Shown: piece after piece, positions 50,622-58,357 of the stretch | Numbering within the stretch: the stretch's first letter is position 1 | How the letters are laid out: each line of letters begins with the position of its first letter | Assembly (NCBI GenBank): GCA_003526845.1 | Contig: DPVM01000010.1 | Span: 1-64,000 of the forward strand | Reading direction: 5' to 3' | Origin: Oscillospiraceae bacterium | Lineage (GTDB): Bacteria > Bacillota > Clostridia > Oscillospirales > Acutalibacteraceae | DNA length: 64,000 nt | Made by a program: the position numbers and the translations under genes | Notes under the pieces: generated by a model | What the model was told of the DNA's origin: nothing | The model's input: the letters and a program-made list of their open reading frames with translations, nothing else | Database searches by the model: none

Positions 50622-51289
50622 TTAATCACCGCCTTGTATCCCAAGCCGTGAACGGTTTTTATTTCAAAATCTTTGCAACTCGACACCTTGTCGCGTAGTT
50701 TTGTCATATAAACATCGACCGTGCGCGGACCCGACGCTGTTCCAACATCCCAAAACTCGTCCATAAGCTGAGTGCGTGTGAACGCCTTGTTAGGGTAGGA
50801 AAGCAGTTTAAATAAAATGTTAAACTCTCTGACGGTGAAAGCAACATCTTCGCCGTCGATTGTTGCCGTGCGCTCGTCAACATTCATTGTCAGCGTGCCG
50901 ATTGTGATGCTGTGCTGTTCGGCGATTTTTGCCCTCCTCAGCAGTGCGCCCATGCGCAAAAGCAACTCCTCAAGGTCAATCGGTTTTACCATATAATCGT
51001 CAATGCCGGAGTTAAAGCCGCGCTGTTTTGATGCAAAATCATCCCTTGCCGTCACAAAAATTATCGGTATATCGCGGTTTATCGTTCTTACAGCCTGCGC
51101 AAATTCAAAGCCGTCGATTTTCGGCATCATTACATCAGATATTATCAAATCAAAAACGGTGTTAAAAATTTTGTCATACGCGCTCTCCGCTTCAAGACAG
51201 CCCGTTGCCTCATATCCGTTGTGGTTGAGATAAGAACACATTGATTTGTTGAGATTTGAATCGTCCTCAACTACCAAAACTCTGAACAT
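50618..51289 (-). CDS. OmpR-family response regulator
   Basis: 223 residues. Receiver domain with D52 in IISDVMMPKIDG, T in VTARDD and K in VKPIDLEELL. The C-terminal winged helix has FTVREFNILFKLLSYPNKAFTRTQL and RTVDVYMTKLRDKVS. It is cotranscribed with the kinase from a promoter at 51348-51376. Its target genes cannot be told. Confidence 0.88.
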   Translation of the reverse strand: MFRVLVVEDDSNLNKSMCSYLNHNGYEATGCLEAESAYDKIFNTVFDLIISDVMMPKIDGFEFAQAVRTINRDIPIIFVTARDDFASKQRGFNSGIDDYMVKPIDLEELLLRMGALLRRAKIAEQHSITIGTLTMNVDERTATIDGEDVAFTVREFNILFKLLSYPNKAFTRTQLMDEFWDVGTASGPRTVDVYMTKLRDKVSSCKDFEIKTVHGLGYKAVIK

Positions 51290-51347
51290 ATGCTCCCGCC
51301 TTTTCTTTGTGATTGCTAAAATGACAGCACAAAGCCGCCTTTATATA

Positions 51348-51376
51348 ATTGTATAATATTTTTAATAAATATACAA
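51348..51376 (-). promoter_or_regulatory. Promoter of the two-component operon
   Basis: On minus TTGTAT, 17-base spacer, TACAAT. The two hexamers lie inside an interrupted inverted repeat TTGTATA...TATACAA. Confidence 0.5.
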
Positions 51377-51385
51377 TGATTTTTC

Positions 51386-51420
51386 CAAAAAAATAACGGT
51401 GCTCAACTTGAGAACACCGT
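51386..51420 (-). terminator. Terminator-like hairpin upstream of the two-component operon
   Basis: On minus ACGGTGTTCTC and GAGCACCGT pair with a two-base bulge, then TATTTTTTT. A second short hairpin TGTATT...AATACA lies at 51426-51443. Together they insulate the operon from the tRNA. Confidence 0.65.
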
Positions 51421-51466
51421 CGGACTGTATTGTGCCGAATACAATATATCGTTATGAGAATATAAA

Positions 51467-51502
51467 ATAATAAAAGACATCCGCTTGGATGTCTTTTATT
51501 AT
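51467..51502 (-). terminator. Terminator of tRNA-Val
   Basis: AATAATAAAAGACATCC and GGATGTCTTTTATTATT form a long perfect stem with a 4-base loop right after the tRNA 3' end. Confidence 0.85.
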
Positions 51503-51578
51503 TGGTGGAAACAACAGGGCTCGAACCTGTGACCCCCTGCTTGTAAGGCAGGTGCTCTCCCAGCTGAGCTATGCTTCC
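51503..51578 (-). tRNA. tRNA-Val (UAC)
   Basis: 76 bases with encoded CCA. Acceptor GGAAGCA, D arm AGCTCAGCTGGGAGAGC, anticodon arm CTGCCTTACAAGCAG giving anticodon TAC, T arm CACAGGTTCGAGCCCTGT. The acceptor pairs with TGTTTCC (one mismatch-type pair). Confidence 0.93.
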
Positions 51579-51631
51579 GTTCAGCGTTATTAATTATAAC
51601 ATATCTTTCACATTTGTCAAGTGCTATTTTT

Positions 51632-52018
51632 CTATTCGCTGATAATTTTAAATAATTCTTTCATTCTCGGCATTTGTTCGGTCAAATAAAGCCAGCCGAA
51701 AAGTGCCTCCATACCCGTTGCTGTGTGGTATTCGCTTTGACTTGCCGATTTCGGGTTGTGGCCGACTTTTGCGTTTCTGCCGCGTTTGAAAACCGTCGTT
51801 TCCTCCTCGGTCAAAATGTCGGCTATTTTGTGATAAGCCGCCGTTTGCGCCTTGGCGCTTACAAATTTTACACTTTCCTTGTGCAAATCGTTGACCGGGC
51901 GGTTGGCGTTGCAAACAAGTTGTTCGCGCACAAATATTTCGTATATGCAATCGCCTATGAACGCCAAATTCAGCGGACTCAATTGCTGTGGATTAACCTC
52001 TTTGTCTACAAATCTCAT
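51632..52018 (-). CDS. mrnC: Mini-ribonuclease 3
   Basis: 128 residues, the RNase III catalytic domain without a dsRNA-binding domain. LNLAFIGDCIYEIFVREQL carries the catalytic Asp, and GRNAKVGHNPKSASQSEYHTATGMEALFGWLYL carries the Glu of the second acidic site. It matures 23S rRNA ends in Firmicutes. It overlaps obg by one base. Confidence 0.93.
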   Translation of the reverse strand: MRFVDKEVNPQQLSPLNLAFIGDCIYEIFVREQLVCNANRPVNDLHKESVKFVSAKAQTAAYHKIADILTEEETTVFKRGRNAKVGHNPKSASQSEYHTATGMEALFGWLYLTEQMPRMKELFKIISE

Positions 52019-53289
52019 TACGGAATATACTCAAATTCAATATCATAAAGTGAAACAATGTCACCCTCTTGAATGCCTTTCTCCTTTAATGCGTCAAAAA
52101 TGCCGCTTTTTTCAAGCACGCGTTGCATATATTGCAATGCCTCATAGTCCTCAATATCAATGCCCTTGAGCACTTTCGGGAACCAGCTTGCCTCGACAAT
52201 GTAGTAGTTGCCGTCCTCAACGGTGATTTTGAATCCGTTGTCGTCTTTAAGGATTGCGTCAAGCGGAATTTCCTCTCGCTCGTATTCCTTAATCGGCGGC
52301 AGTGACTGCAATTTGTTCCAAGTCACATTCATTAGCTCTTGCGTGCCCTCACAAATCGGTGCGCATATCGAATAATATTCATATCCTTTTGATTCGACAT
52401 ATGCTCTGAATTTTTCTATCTGTTCCGGCTCTGCCATATCAATTTTATTGCCGGCAACAATCATCGGTCGCTTTGCAAGCTCGGGGTTGAATTTTTCAAG
52501 CTCCAAGTTAATTTTGTTAAAATCGTCAATCGGGTCTCTGCCTTCGTGACCGCTGACATCGACAATGTGAATGAGCAGTCGGCAACGCTCAACATGACGC
52601 AAAAATTGGTGACCCAAGCCGATTCCGTCGCTTGCGCCCTCAATCAAACCGGGAATATCGGCGATAACAAAGCTGTTTCCCTCGCCCATTGAAACAACGC
52701 CCAAATTCGGAATAAGCGTTGTAAAATGATATTCCGCAATTTTCGGTTTAGCCTGCGAAACAACGCTGATAAGGCTTGATTTTCCGACCGACGGATAGCC
52801 TACAAGACCGACATCGGCAAGCAACTTCAATTCAAGATTGATTTCCCATTCTTCGCCGGGAACGCCGGGCTTTGCAAAACGCGGCGTTTGCCTTGTCGGC
52901 GTTGCAAAATGAACATTGCCCCAGCCGCCTCTGCCGCCCTTTGCAGCAACAAAGCGCTCGGTTTTGCTCATATCAGCCATAATCGCGCCGGAGTTTGCCT
53001 CCTTGATTATCGTTCCGCGCGGAACTTTGATTTCAAGGTCGGCGCCCTTTTTACCGTTGCATCTGCCGCCTTTGCCGCCCTCGCCGTTTTGAGCGGAGTA
53101 TTTCCTTTTGTATCTGAAGTCGGCAAGCGTTGCAAGATTGTCATCGACAACAAAAACAATGTCGCCGCCTTTGCCGCCGTCGCCGCCGTCCGGTCCGCCC
53201 GAGGCAATATATTTTTCTCTGTGAAACGCAACGGCACCTGCGCCGCCGTCGCCTGCCTTGATTTTTATTTTGGTAGCATCAACAAACAT
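52018..53289 (-). CDS. obgE: Obg GTPase
   Basis: 423 residues. A glycine-rich N-terminal Obg domain (GDGGAGAVAFHREKY, then GGPDGGDGGKGG) precedes the GTPase domain with G1 GYPSVGKSSL, G3 DIPGLIEGA and G4 NKID. A C-terminal OCT domain follows. It acts in ribosome assembly and stress/sporulation control in Firmicutes. Standard length and start, with AAAGGA upstream of ATG. Confidence 0.95.
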   Translation of the reverse strand: MFVDATKIKIKAGDGGAGAVAFHREKYIASGGPDGGDGGKGGDIVFVVDDNLATLADFRYKRKYSAQNGEGGKGGRCNGKKGADLEIKVPRGTIIKEANSGAIMADMSKTERFVAAKGGRGGWGNVHFATPTRQTPRFAKPGVPGEEWEINLELKLLADVGLVGYPSVGKSSLISVVSQAKPKIAEYHFTTLIPNLGVVSMGEGNSFVIADIPGLIEGASDGIGLGHQFLRHVERCRLLIHIVDVSGHEGRDPIDDFNKINLELEKFNPELAKRPMIVAGNKIDMAEPEQIEKFRAYVESKGYEYYSICAPICEGTQELMNVTWNKLQSLPPIKEYEREEIPLDAILKDDNGFKITVEDGNYYIVEASWFPKVLKGIDIEDYEALQYMQRVLEKSGIFDALKEKGIQEGDIVSLYDIEFEYIP

Positions 53290-53382
53290 AATTTTGTCCT
53301 TTTAATATAAACATATATGATATTAATTTCTTTTATAAATATTAGCAGAAAATGACTAAAAAATCAAATTTTATTTAAAAGA

Positions 53383-53411
53383 TTGAATTTTGCCGACAAT
53401 AATGATATAAT
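53383..53411 (+). promoter_or_regulatory. Promoter of the gene at 53455
   Basis: TTGAAT, 17-base spacer, TATAAT, in the gap divergent from obg. Confidence 0.6.
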
Positions 53412-53454
53412 GCATAGGTATAAATGGGACAATCTGTATTGAAAGGAATACATT

Positions 53455-54294
53455 ATGCAACTTACAGACGCTTTTAACGGCATTATTAAGCAACTCGAAA
53501 AAACAAATGAGGAGCTTGGCTTTAAAATTTCGGAAAAAACAGACAACAGCGTTGTTTTCAAGGGCGACAGAGGCATTTACCGTATGGTATATGACGACAA
53601 AAATACGATTCTTTCGTTTGACTGTGCTTATGAAGAGGGCGAAAACGGAACAGAATTTAATACCGTTTCAAGGACGCTTTTTGATATTAACCATATCGAC
53701 GACAGGGATATTAAAAGTGCCGCAAATGAGGCACGCGACGAGATTGAGCAACTTTTCAACGCTAGGAAAAAGGTTAATCTCGACAAGGTTAAAATGCCTA
53801 AGGCTGTTTCAAGAGGCAAGGCTAAAAACGGTATCGTAAGCTATGATGTTGATACTCTTGCAAACCGCTTTGCAACGCTTTATCCCGAGCTTAAAGATGA
53901 TATTAGACTTAATATCGCAACATACGGCGAATTTTTGCCCGAAACATTCTTTATGGAAAAAGGCAATGCAAAGGTGCTCGATATTATCAAAAACGGCACT
54001 GCTGCTGAGCAAAAAAAGCTTTTCAAAAACCTCGGCGATATTTTTGAGGACGGCACAAACGAAGTTCAGGATATTATCGCTGTTACAATTCTCGGCGAAA
54101 TGAAGAATGACCCCGAGATGATGGCTGTTGCCGATAAGTATATGACAGAATATATGTCCGGTCCCGTTCATGAGGTTAATAAGATTACCGCAAAGAAAAA
54201 CCGACTCACAAAAAAGCTTGCAAATCCGCCGGTGTATAAGCCAAACAAAAAGAAAAAAGCATTTTCGCTTGACAATATGATTCAACCTCAGTAA
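53455..54294 (+). CDS. Uncharacterised cytoplasmic protein
   Basis: 279 residues, no membrane helix. Residues 1-80 form an alternating strand/helix domain (FNGIIKQLEKTNEELGFKI, then NSVVFKGDRGIYRMVYDD). Residues 120-240 are helical (YPELKDDIRLNIATYGEFLPETFFMEKGNAKVLDIIKNGT). A basic C-terminal tail (KPNKKKKAF) follows. AAAGGAA precedes the ATG. No family was recognised. Confidence 0.72.
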   Translation: MQLTDAFNGIIKQLEKTNEELGFKISEKTDNSVVFKGDRGIYRMVYDDKNTILSFDCAYEEGENGTEFNTVSRTLFDINHIDDRDIKSAANEARDEIEQLFNARKKVNLDKVKMPKAVSRGKAKNGIVSYDVDTLANRFATLYPELKDDIRLNIATYGEFLPETFFMEKGNAKVLDIIKNGTAAEQKKLFKNLGDIFEDGTNEVQDIIAVTILGEMKNDPEMMAVADKYMTEYMSGPVHEVNKITAKKNRLTKKLANPPVYKPNKKKKAFSLDNMIQPQ

Positions 54295-54325
54295 TTTTTT
54301 ATTTTGGAATTTTAGGGAGAAAACG

Positions 54326-54877
54326 ATGAAGAGAAAAGATTTTTTGCATACCGCAATAATATTGCCCGTGATTTTGGGCTTGGCTCTCTGCGTCGCTTTT
54401 TCTCTCTTTTTTTATTTGCGTCCGCAAACGATTTTGCCGTTTGAGCAGGGTAAAACATTTGCCTATTTTGACGAAACGGAGCCGTCGGGCGCGCCTTACA
54501 AGAAAAACGAAACGGTCGGAAAACTCGAAATCGGCTCGTCGATTTTTGATTTGAAATATGACGCCGATTTTTCACAACTCGGCACAGCGCTTTCGCTCAA
54601 AAAAGAGAGCAATCTCCCGGGTGAAACGGGTTGCCTTTATGCCTATGCACTCGGCAATTCGCTCAAAACCGATGCCGCCGCCGATGAAATCGTGCTGACA
54701 ACGGCAAACGGCGAACAGCGTTTTGCACTCGACAAAACAGTTACCGCTTCGTCTGAAAACGAGGTGCTTTCGCTCGCACCCGACTGCAAAAACAGCCTTG
54801 TCGTGTATTATGAAAAAACGGCGTCTGTCGGATTTTCGTCAAAATACACCACTCATATTTACAAGGGGGTGCAGTGA
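54326..54877 (+). CDS. Membrane-anchored hypothetical protein
   Basis: 183 residues with one N-terminal hydrophobic segment (ILPVILGLALCVAFSLFFYL) that anchors it, then an extracytoplasmic region rich in strands (KTFAYFDETEPSG, VGKLEIGSSIFDLKYDADFSQLGTALSL). It shares a TGATG overlap with the next gene, so the two are co-translated. No family recognised. Confidence 0.7.
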   Translation: MKRKDFLHTAIILPVILGLALCVAFSLFFYLRPQTILPFEQGKTFAYFDETEPSGAPYKKNETVGKLEIGSSIFDLKYDADFSQLGTALSLKKESNLPGETGCLYAYALGNSLKTDAAADEIVLTTANGEQRFALDKTVTASSENEVLSLAPDCKNSLVVYYEKTASVGFSSKYTTHIYKGVQ

Positions 54878-55725
54878 TGGTAAATTTGTCGAAAACACGA
54901 AATATAATTTCCGTCATTTTGTGCGCCGTTATCGCAGTGTTAACAACACTTATGCTTACTGCTTTTACATTGCAGGCAACATTCGGCAATAAAAACTTTG
55001 TGAAAAAGTTTTTGGTCACCGACAACCTTGTTTCGCAGTGTGAAAAAGAGCTTGATGAAAATTATACCGCGCTTGAAATCAAAAGCGGCATACCGAAAAG
55101 AATTTTTCTTTCGGTAGAAAAGGATTTTTCAACAAAGGATTCGCTTAAACTTGCCGCCGAAAATATGTTTTCAAACGAAAGTTCAACGCTATACAGCCAA
55201 GAGCGAGTTGATTATTTCTATAAAATTTGCACGGAATATCTTGATGTTAAAAAAATATCGTACAACAAGTCGAATGTCCGCAACACGGCGCGTCAGGCGG
55301 CTGAAATATACAGCAACTGCGTCGGTATGCACAATACCGACTCCGTAAATACGGCGATTATCGAATTTTCCGGCTCGTGTTCAAAGGTGGGATTCGGTGC
55401 ATTTTTAGTGGCGCTCGTTGCATTTGGTGCGATTTTGTATGTCTATCGCAAAAAAGAGCAGGGATATTTGTATTCCGTCAGCGGCTGGCTTGCAGGCTCG
55501 GGCGGGGTACTCCTCGGCTCGATTTTGTGCCTTATTTTAAAAGTCGGCAGCAAATTTGATTTTTCGCCTGCCGTTTATTCACAGTGCTTTTATTCGATGA
55601 CAAAATATTTCTTTGCGATACTTGCGGCTGTTTCGGCTGTCGCAACGGCATTGCTTATTTGGGCTGTGTTTATTATTAAAAAACAAGCCAATAAGCATTC
55701 GGACGATTTTTCACAGCTTATATGA
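54877..55725 (+). CDS. Four-helix hypothetical membrane protein
   Basis: 282 residues. Hydrophobic segments lie near 8-30, then after a long outer domain with ERVDYFYKICTEYLDVKK come three further helices (VGFGAFLVALVAFGAILYVY, GWLAGSGGVLLGSILCLILKV, FFAILAAVSAVATALLIWAVFII). ATG at 54877 has GGGGG 7 bases upstream; the GTG at 54874 is also possible. It forms a coupled pair with the preceding gene. Function unknown. Confidence 0.7.
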   Translation: MVNLSKTRNIISVILCAVIAVLTTLMLTAFTLQATFGNKNFVKKFLVTDNLVSQCEKELDENYTALEIKSGIPKRIFLSVEKDFSTKDSLKLAAENMFSNESSTLYSQERVDYFYKICTEYLDVKKISYNKSNVRNTARQAAEIYSNCVGMHNTDSVNTAIIEFSGSCSKVGFGAFLVALVAFGAILYVYRKKEQGYLYSVSGWLAGSGGVLLGSILCLILKVGSKFDFSPAVYSQCFYSMTKYFFAILAAVSAVATALLIWAVFIIKKQANKHSDDFSQLI

Positions 55726-55767
55726 TTTGATTCTGTAAATTGAATAAAAATATAACAATCTCAATTT

Positions 55768-55800
55768 CAGCCGCGCGTTTTGTGCGGCTGATTTTTTATT
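55768..55800 (+). terminator. Terminator after the membrane-protein pair
   Basis: CAGCCGC and GCGGCTG enclose a short GC-rich loop and are followed by ATTTTTTATTTT. Confidence 0.85.
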
Positions 55801-55876
55801 TTGCGCCGATTTTTGCGTAAGTATGATAATAAATTAACAATCTCTTGTCTAAAATCACGAAATTTACATATAGATA

Positions 55877-55904
55877 TTGACAAAAAGTTAAATATCTCTA
55901 TAAT
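55877..55904 (+). promoter_or_regulatory. Promoter of serC-serA
   Basis: TTGACA, 16-base spacer, TATAAT. A short hairpin TATGCG...CGCATA (55911-55932) begins at the expected start point. No T-box or other riboswitch was recognised in the leader. Confidence 0.7.
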
Positions 55905-55976
55905 ATTCATTATGCGGTTGCGAAATCGCATATTATTAAAGGTATATATTAATTAATATAAGAGAGGTTTTATATT

Positions 55977-57062
55977 ATGGCAAGAGTTTACAATTTCAGC
56001 GCAGGTCCTTCAACACTGCCGGAAAAGGTATTGAAAACCGCAGGTGCGGAGATTATGGATTATCACGGTTGCGGTCAGTCCGTTATGGAAATGAGCCACC
56101 GCTCAAAGGTTTTTGACGATATTATCAAAGAGGCAGAGGCTCTCATGCGTGAGCTTTATAAAATTCCCGATAATTACAAGGTGCTGTTTCTTCAGGGCGG
56201 CGCATCGGCTCAATTTTCCGCAATTCCGCTCAATTTTATGAACGGCAGCGGTAAGGCAGATTATATCATCACCGGTCAGTGGGCTAAAAAGGCATTCCAA
56301 GAGGCTCAAAAATACGGCGATGTTGTTGCGGCTGCATCATCGGCAGACAAAACATTTACATATATTCCGAAAACAAAGCCCGAGGATTTCAGAGAAGACG
56401 CAGACTATGTTTACATTTGCATGAACAATACAATTTACGGCACTGTTTACAAGGAACTTCCGCCGGTAGGCGACAAGGTGCTTATTGCCGATGTTTCTTC
56501 CTGCGCACTCTCCGAGCCGCTTGACATCAGCAAATTCGGTATGGTTTATTTCGGCGCACAAAAGAATGTTGCTCCGGCAGGTCTTGTTGTTGCAATCATC
56601 CGCGAGGATTTGCTCGGTAACGCAAGAGATATTACACCGATTATGATGAACTACAAGGTTCAGGCAGACGCAGATTCACTCTACAACACTCCTCCGTGCT
56701 GGACAATTTATATCTGCAAGCTCGTTCTTGACTGGATTAAGGAGGAATTCGGCTCACTTGAGGCTATGAAGGCTCACAACGAAAAGAAAGCCGCAATTCT
56801 CTACAACTTCCTTGACAATTCAAAAATGTTCCGCGGCACTGTTGTTCCCGAGGACCGTTCGCTTATGAATGTTCCGTTTGTAACGGACAGCGACGAGCTT
56901 AACGCAAAATTCATCAAGGAAGCAACCGAAGCCGGCTTTGTAAACCTCAAGGGCCACAGAACAGTCGGCGGTATGCGCGCATCAATCTACAACGCAATGC
57001 CGATTGAGGGCGTTGAAAAGCTTGTTGAATTTATGAAGAAATTTGAGGAGGAAAACGCATAA
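55977..57062 (+). CDS. serC: Phosphoserine aminotransferase
   Basis: 361 residues, PLP enzyme converting 3-phosphohydroxypyruvate to phosphoserine in serine synthesis. NFSAGPSTLPEKVL at the N-terminus and QGGASAQFSAIPLNF are typical; the PLP lysine is in YFGAQKNVAPAG. RSLMNVPFV and GHRTVGGMRASIYNAMP are C-terminal substrate-binding blocks. It is followed by serA with a one-base TAATG overlap. Strong GAGAGG ribosome site. Confidence 0.95.
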   Translation: MARVYNFSAGPSTLPEKVLKTAGAEIMDYHGCGQSVMEMSHRSKVFDDIIKEAEALMRELYKIPDNYKVLFLQGGASAQFSAIPLNFMNGSGKADYIITGQWAKKAFQEAQKYGDVVAAASSADKTFTYIPKTKPEDFREDADYVYICMNNTIYGTVYKELPPVGDKVLIADVSSCALSEPLDISKFGMVYFGAQKNVAPAGLVVAIIREDLLGNARDITPIMMNYKVQADADSLYNTPPCWTIYICKLVLDWIKEEFGSLEAMKAHNEKKAAILYNFLDNSKMFRGTVVPEDRSLMNVPFVTDSDELNAKFIKEATEAGFVNLKGHRTVGGMRASIYNAMPIEGVEKLVEFMKKFEEENA

Positions 57063-58222
57063 TGTATAATATTAAAACATTAAATAAAATTTCAAATGTC
57101 GGACTTTCAAAGTTTGACAAATCAAAATATGTTTACGGCGACGATATTGAAAATCCCGATGCTATTATGGTTCGCTCCGCATCAATGCATGATATGGAAA
57201 TGCCGAAATCACTCCTTGCAATCGCAAGAGCCGGTGCAGGCACAAACAATATCCCCGTTGCAGACTGTGCGGATAAGGGCATCGTTGTTTTCAACACACC
57301 CGGTGCAAACGCAAATGCCGTTAAGGAACTTGTTATTCTCGGCCTTTTGCTTTCGTCAAGAAAGGTGACAAAGGCTATTGATTGGTGCAAAACAATCAAA
57401 GACGAGGGCGACAATGTTGGCAAAACCGTTGAAAAAGGCAAATCCGCGTTTGCAGGTCCCGAAATCAAGGGCAAAACGCTCGGCGTTATCGGTCTCGGCG
57501 CTATCGGCAGACTTGTTGCCGATGTTGCTGTTGATCTCGGTATGAAGGTTGTGGGATACGACCCGTTTCTTCCTGCCGATGCACAGCTTAAGGCAGGCAT
57601 CACAGTTAATAACAATCTTGATGAAATTTTCCCCGTTGTCGATTATTTGACCGTTCATGTTCCGCTCACCGACGATACAAAGGAAATGATTAACAGAGAG
57701 TCAATTGACAAAATGAAAAATACAGTTCGTATTATGAACTTTGCCCGCGGAGCTCTTGCAAACAGCGACGATGTTATCGAGGCTCTCGAGGACGGCAGAA
57801 TGGCTGCATATGTCACCGATTTTCCCGATGCAAAGCTCATCGGTGTTGACGGCGTAATTGCCATTCCTCACCTTGGCGCATCAACACCCGAAAGTGAGGA
57901 AAACTGTGCTGTAATGGGCGCATCGGAACTTATTGATTATCTTGAAAACGGCAATATCAAAAATTCCGTTAATATGCCGACCGTTGTAATGGCAAAATCA
58001 GGCTCTGTCAGAGTAACCGTAATTCACAAAAATCAGCCGAATATGATTGCGTTCATCACTGACACAATCTCAAAGGACGGCGTAAATATCGCATCGTTCG
58101 AGGATAAAAACCGCGGCGCAATTGCTTATTCTATTATCGATTGCGACACCGATGTTTCAACAAGCGTTGTTTCGGATATTGAAAAAATCGACGGTGTAAT
58201 TAAGGTAAGAGTTATTAAATAA
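57062..58222 (+). CDS. serA: D-3-phosphoglycerate dehydrogenase (short form)
   Basis: 386 residues. It oxidises 3-phosphoglycerate as the first step of serine synthesis. NAD-binding motif GVIGLGAIGRLVADVAVDLG; catalytic residues include R in NFARGALANSDDV, E in the region MAAYVTDFPD, and H in IPHLGASTPESEENCA. The C-terminal about 75 residues form an ACT-type domain that may bind serine, without the extra domain of longer SerA forms. Operon with serC gives two of the three serine synthesis steps; serB is not here. Confidence 0.93.
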   Translation: MYNIKTLNKISNVGLSKFDKSKYVYGDDIENPDAIMVRSASMHDMEMPKSLLAIARAGAGTNNIPVADCADKGIVVFNTPGANANAVKELVILGLLLSSRKVTKAIDWCKTIKDEGDNVGKTVEKGKSAFAGPEIKGKTLGVIGLGAIGRLVADVAVDLGMKVVGYDPFLPADAQLKAGITVNNNLDEIFPVVDYLTVHVPLTDDTKEMINRESIDKMKNTVRIMNFARGALANSDDVIEALEDGRMAAYVTDFPDAKLIGVDGVIAIPHLGASTPESEENCAVMGASELIDYLENGNIKNSVNMPTVVMAKSGSVRVTVIHKNQPNMIAFITDTISKDGVNIASFEDKNRGAIAYSIIDCDTDVSTSVVSDIEKIDGVIKVRVIK

Positions 58223-58233
58223 TTTATAAAAAA

Positions 58234-58269
58234 TGCCCTGCAAACTTTGTCGTTTGCAGGGTATTTTTG
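58234..58269 (+). terminator. Terminator after serA
   Basis: CCCTGCAAAC and GTTTGCAGGG form a perfect 10-bp stem with a 6-base loop, followed by TATTTTTG. Confidence 0.9.
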
Positions 58270-58321
58270 CGTTTATTGCCGCTTTTTAAGAAATTTTAAG
58301 ACTTTTGTTAGATTTAATTTA

Positions 58322-58350
58322 TTGACTTAACATTGTATATAATATATAAT
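58322..58350 (+). promoter_or_regulatory. dltA: Promoter of the dlt operon, 7 bases before the start codon
   Basis: TTGACT, 17-base spacer, TATAAT (58345-58350). The start codon is at 58358 and no ribosome site precedes it, so the message is likely leaderless or nearly so. Confidence 0.6.
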
Positions 58351-58357
58351 CTGCACT

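Noticed and set aside
55805..55976. T-box or other riboswitch upstream of serC
   Set aside because: No T-box AGGGTGG-type motif or other known riboswitch core was found; only a short hairpin at the start point.
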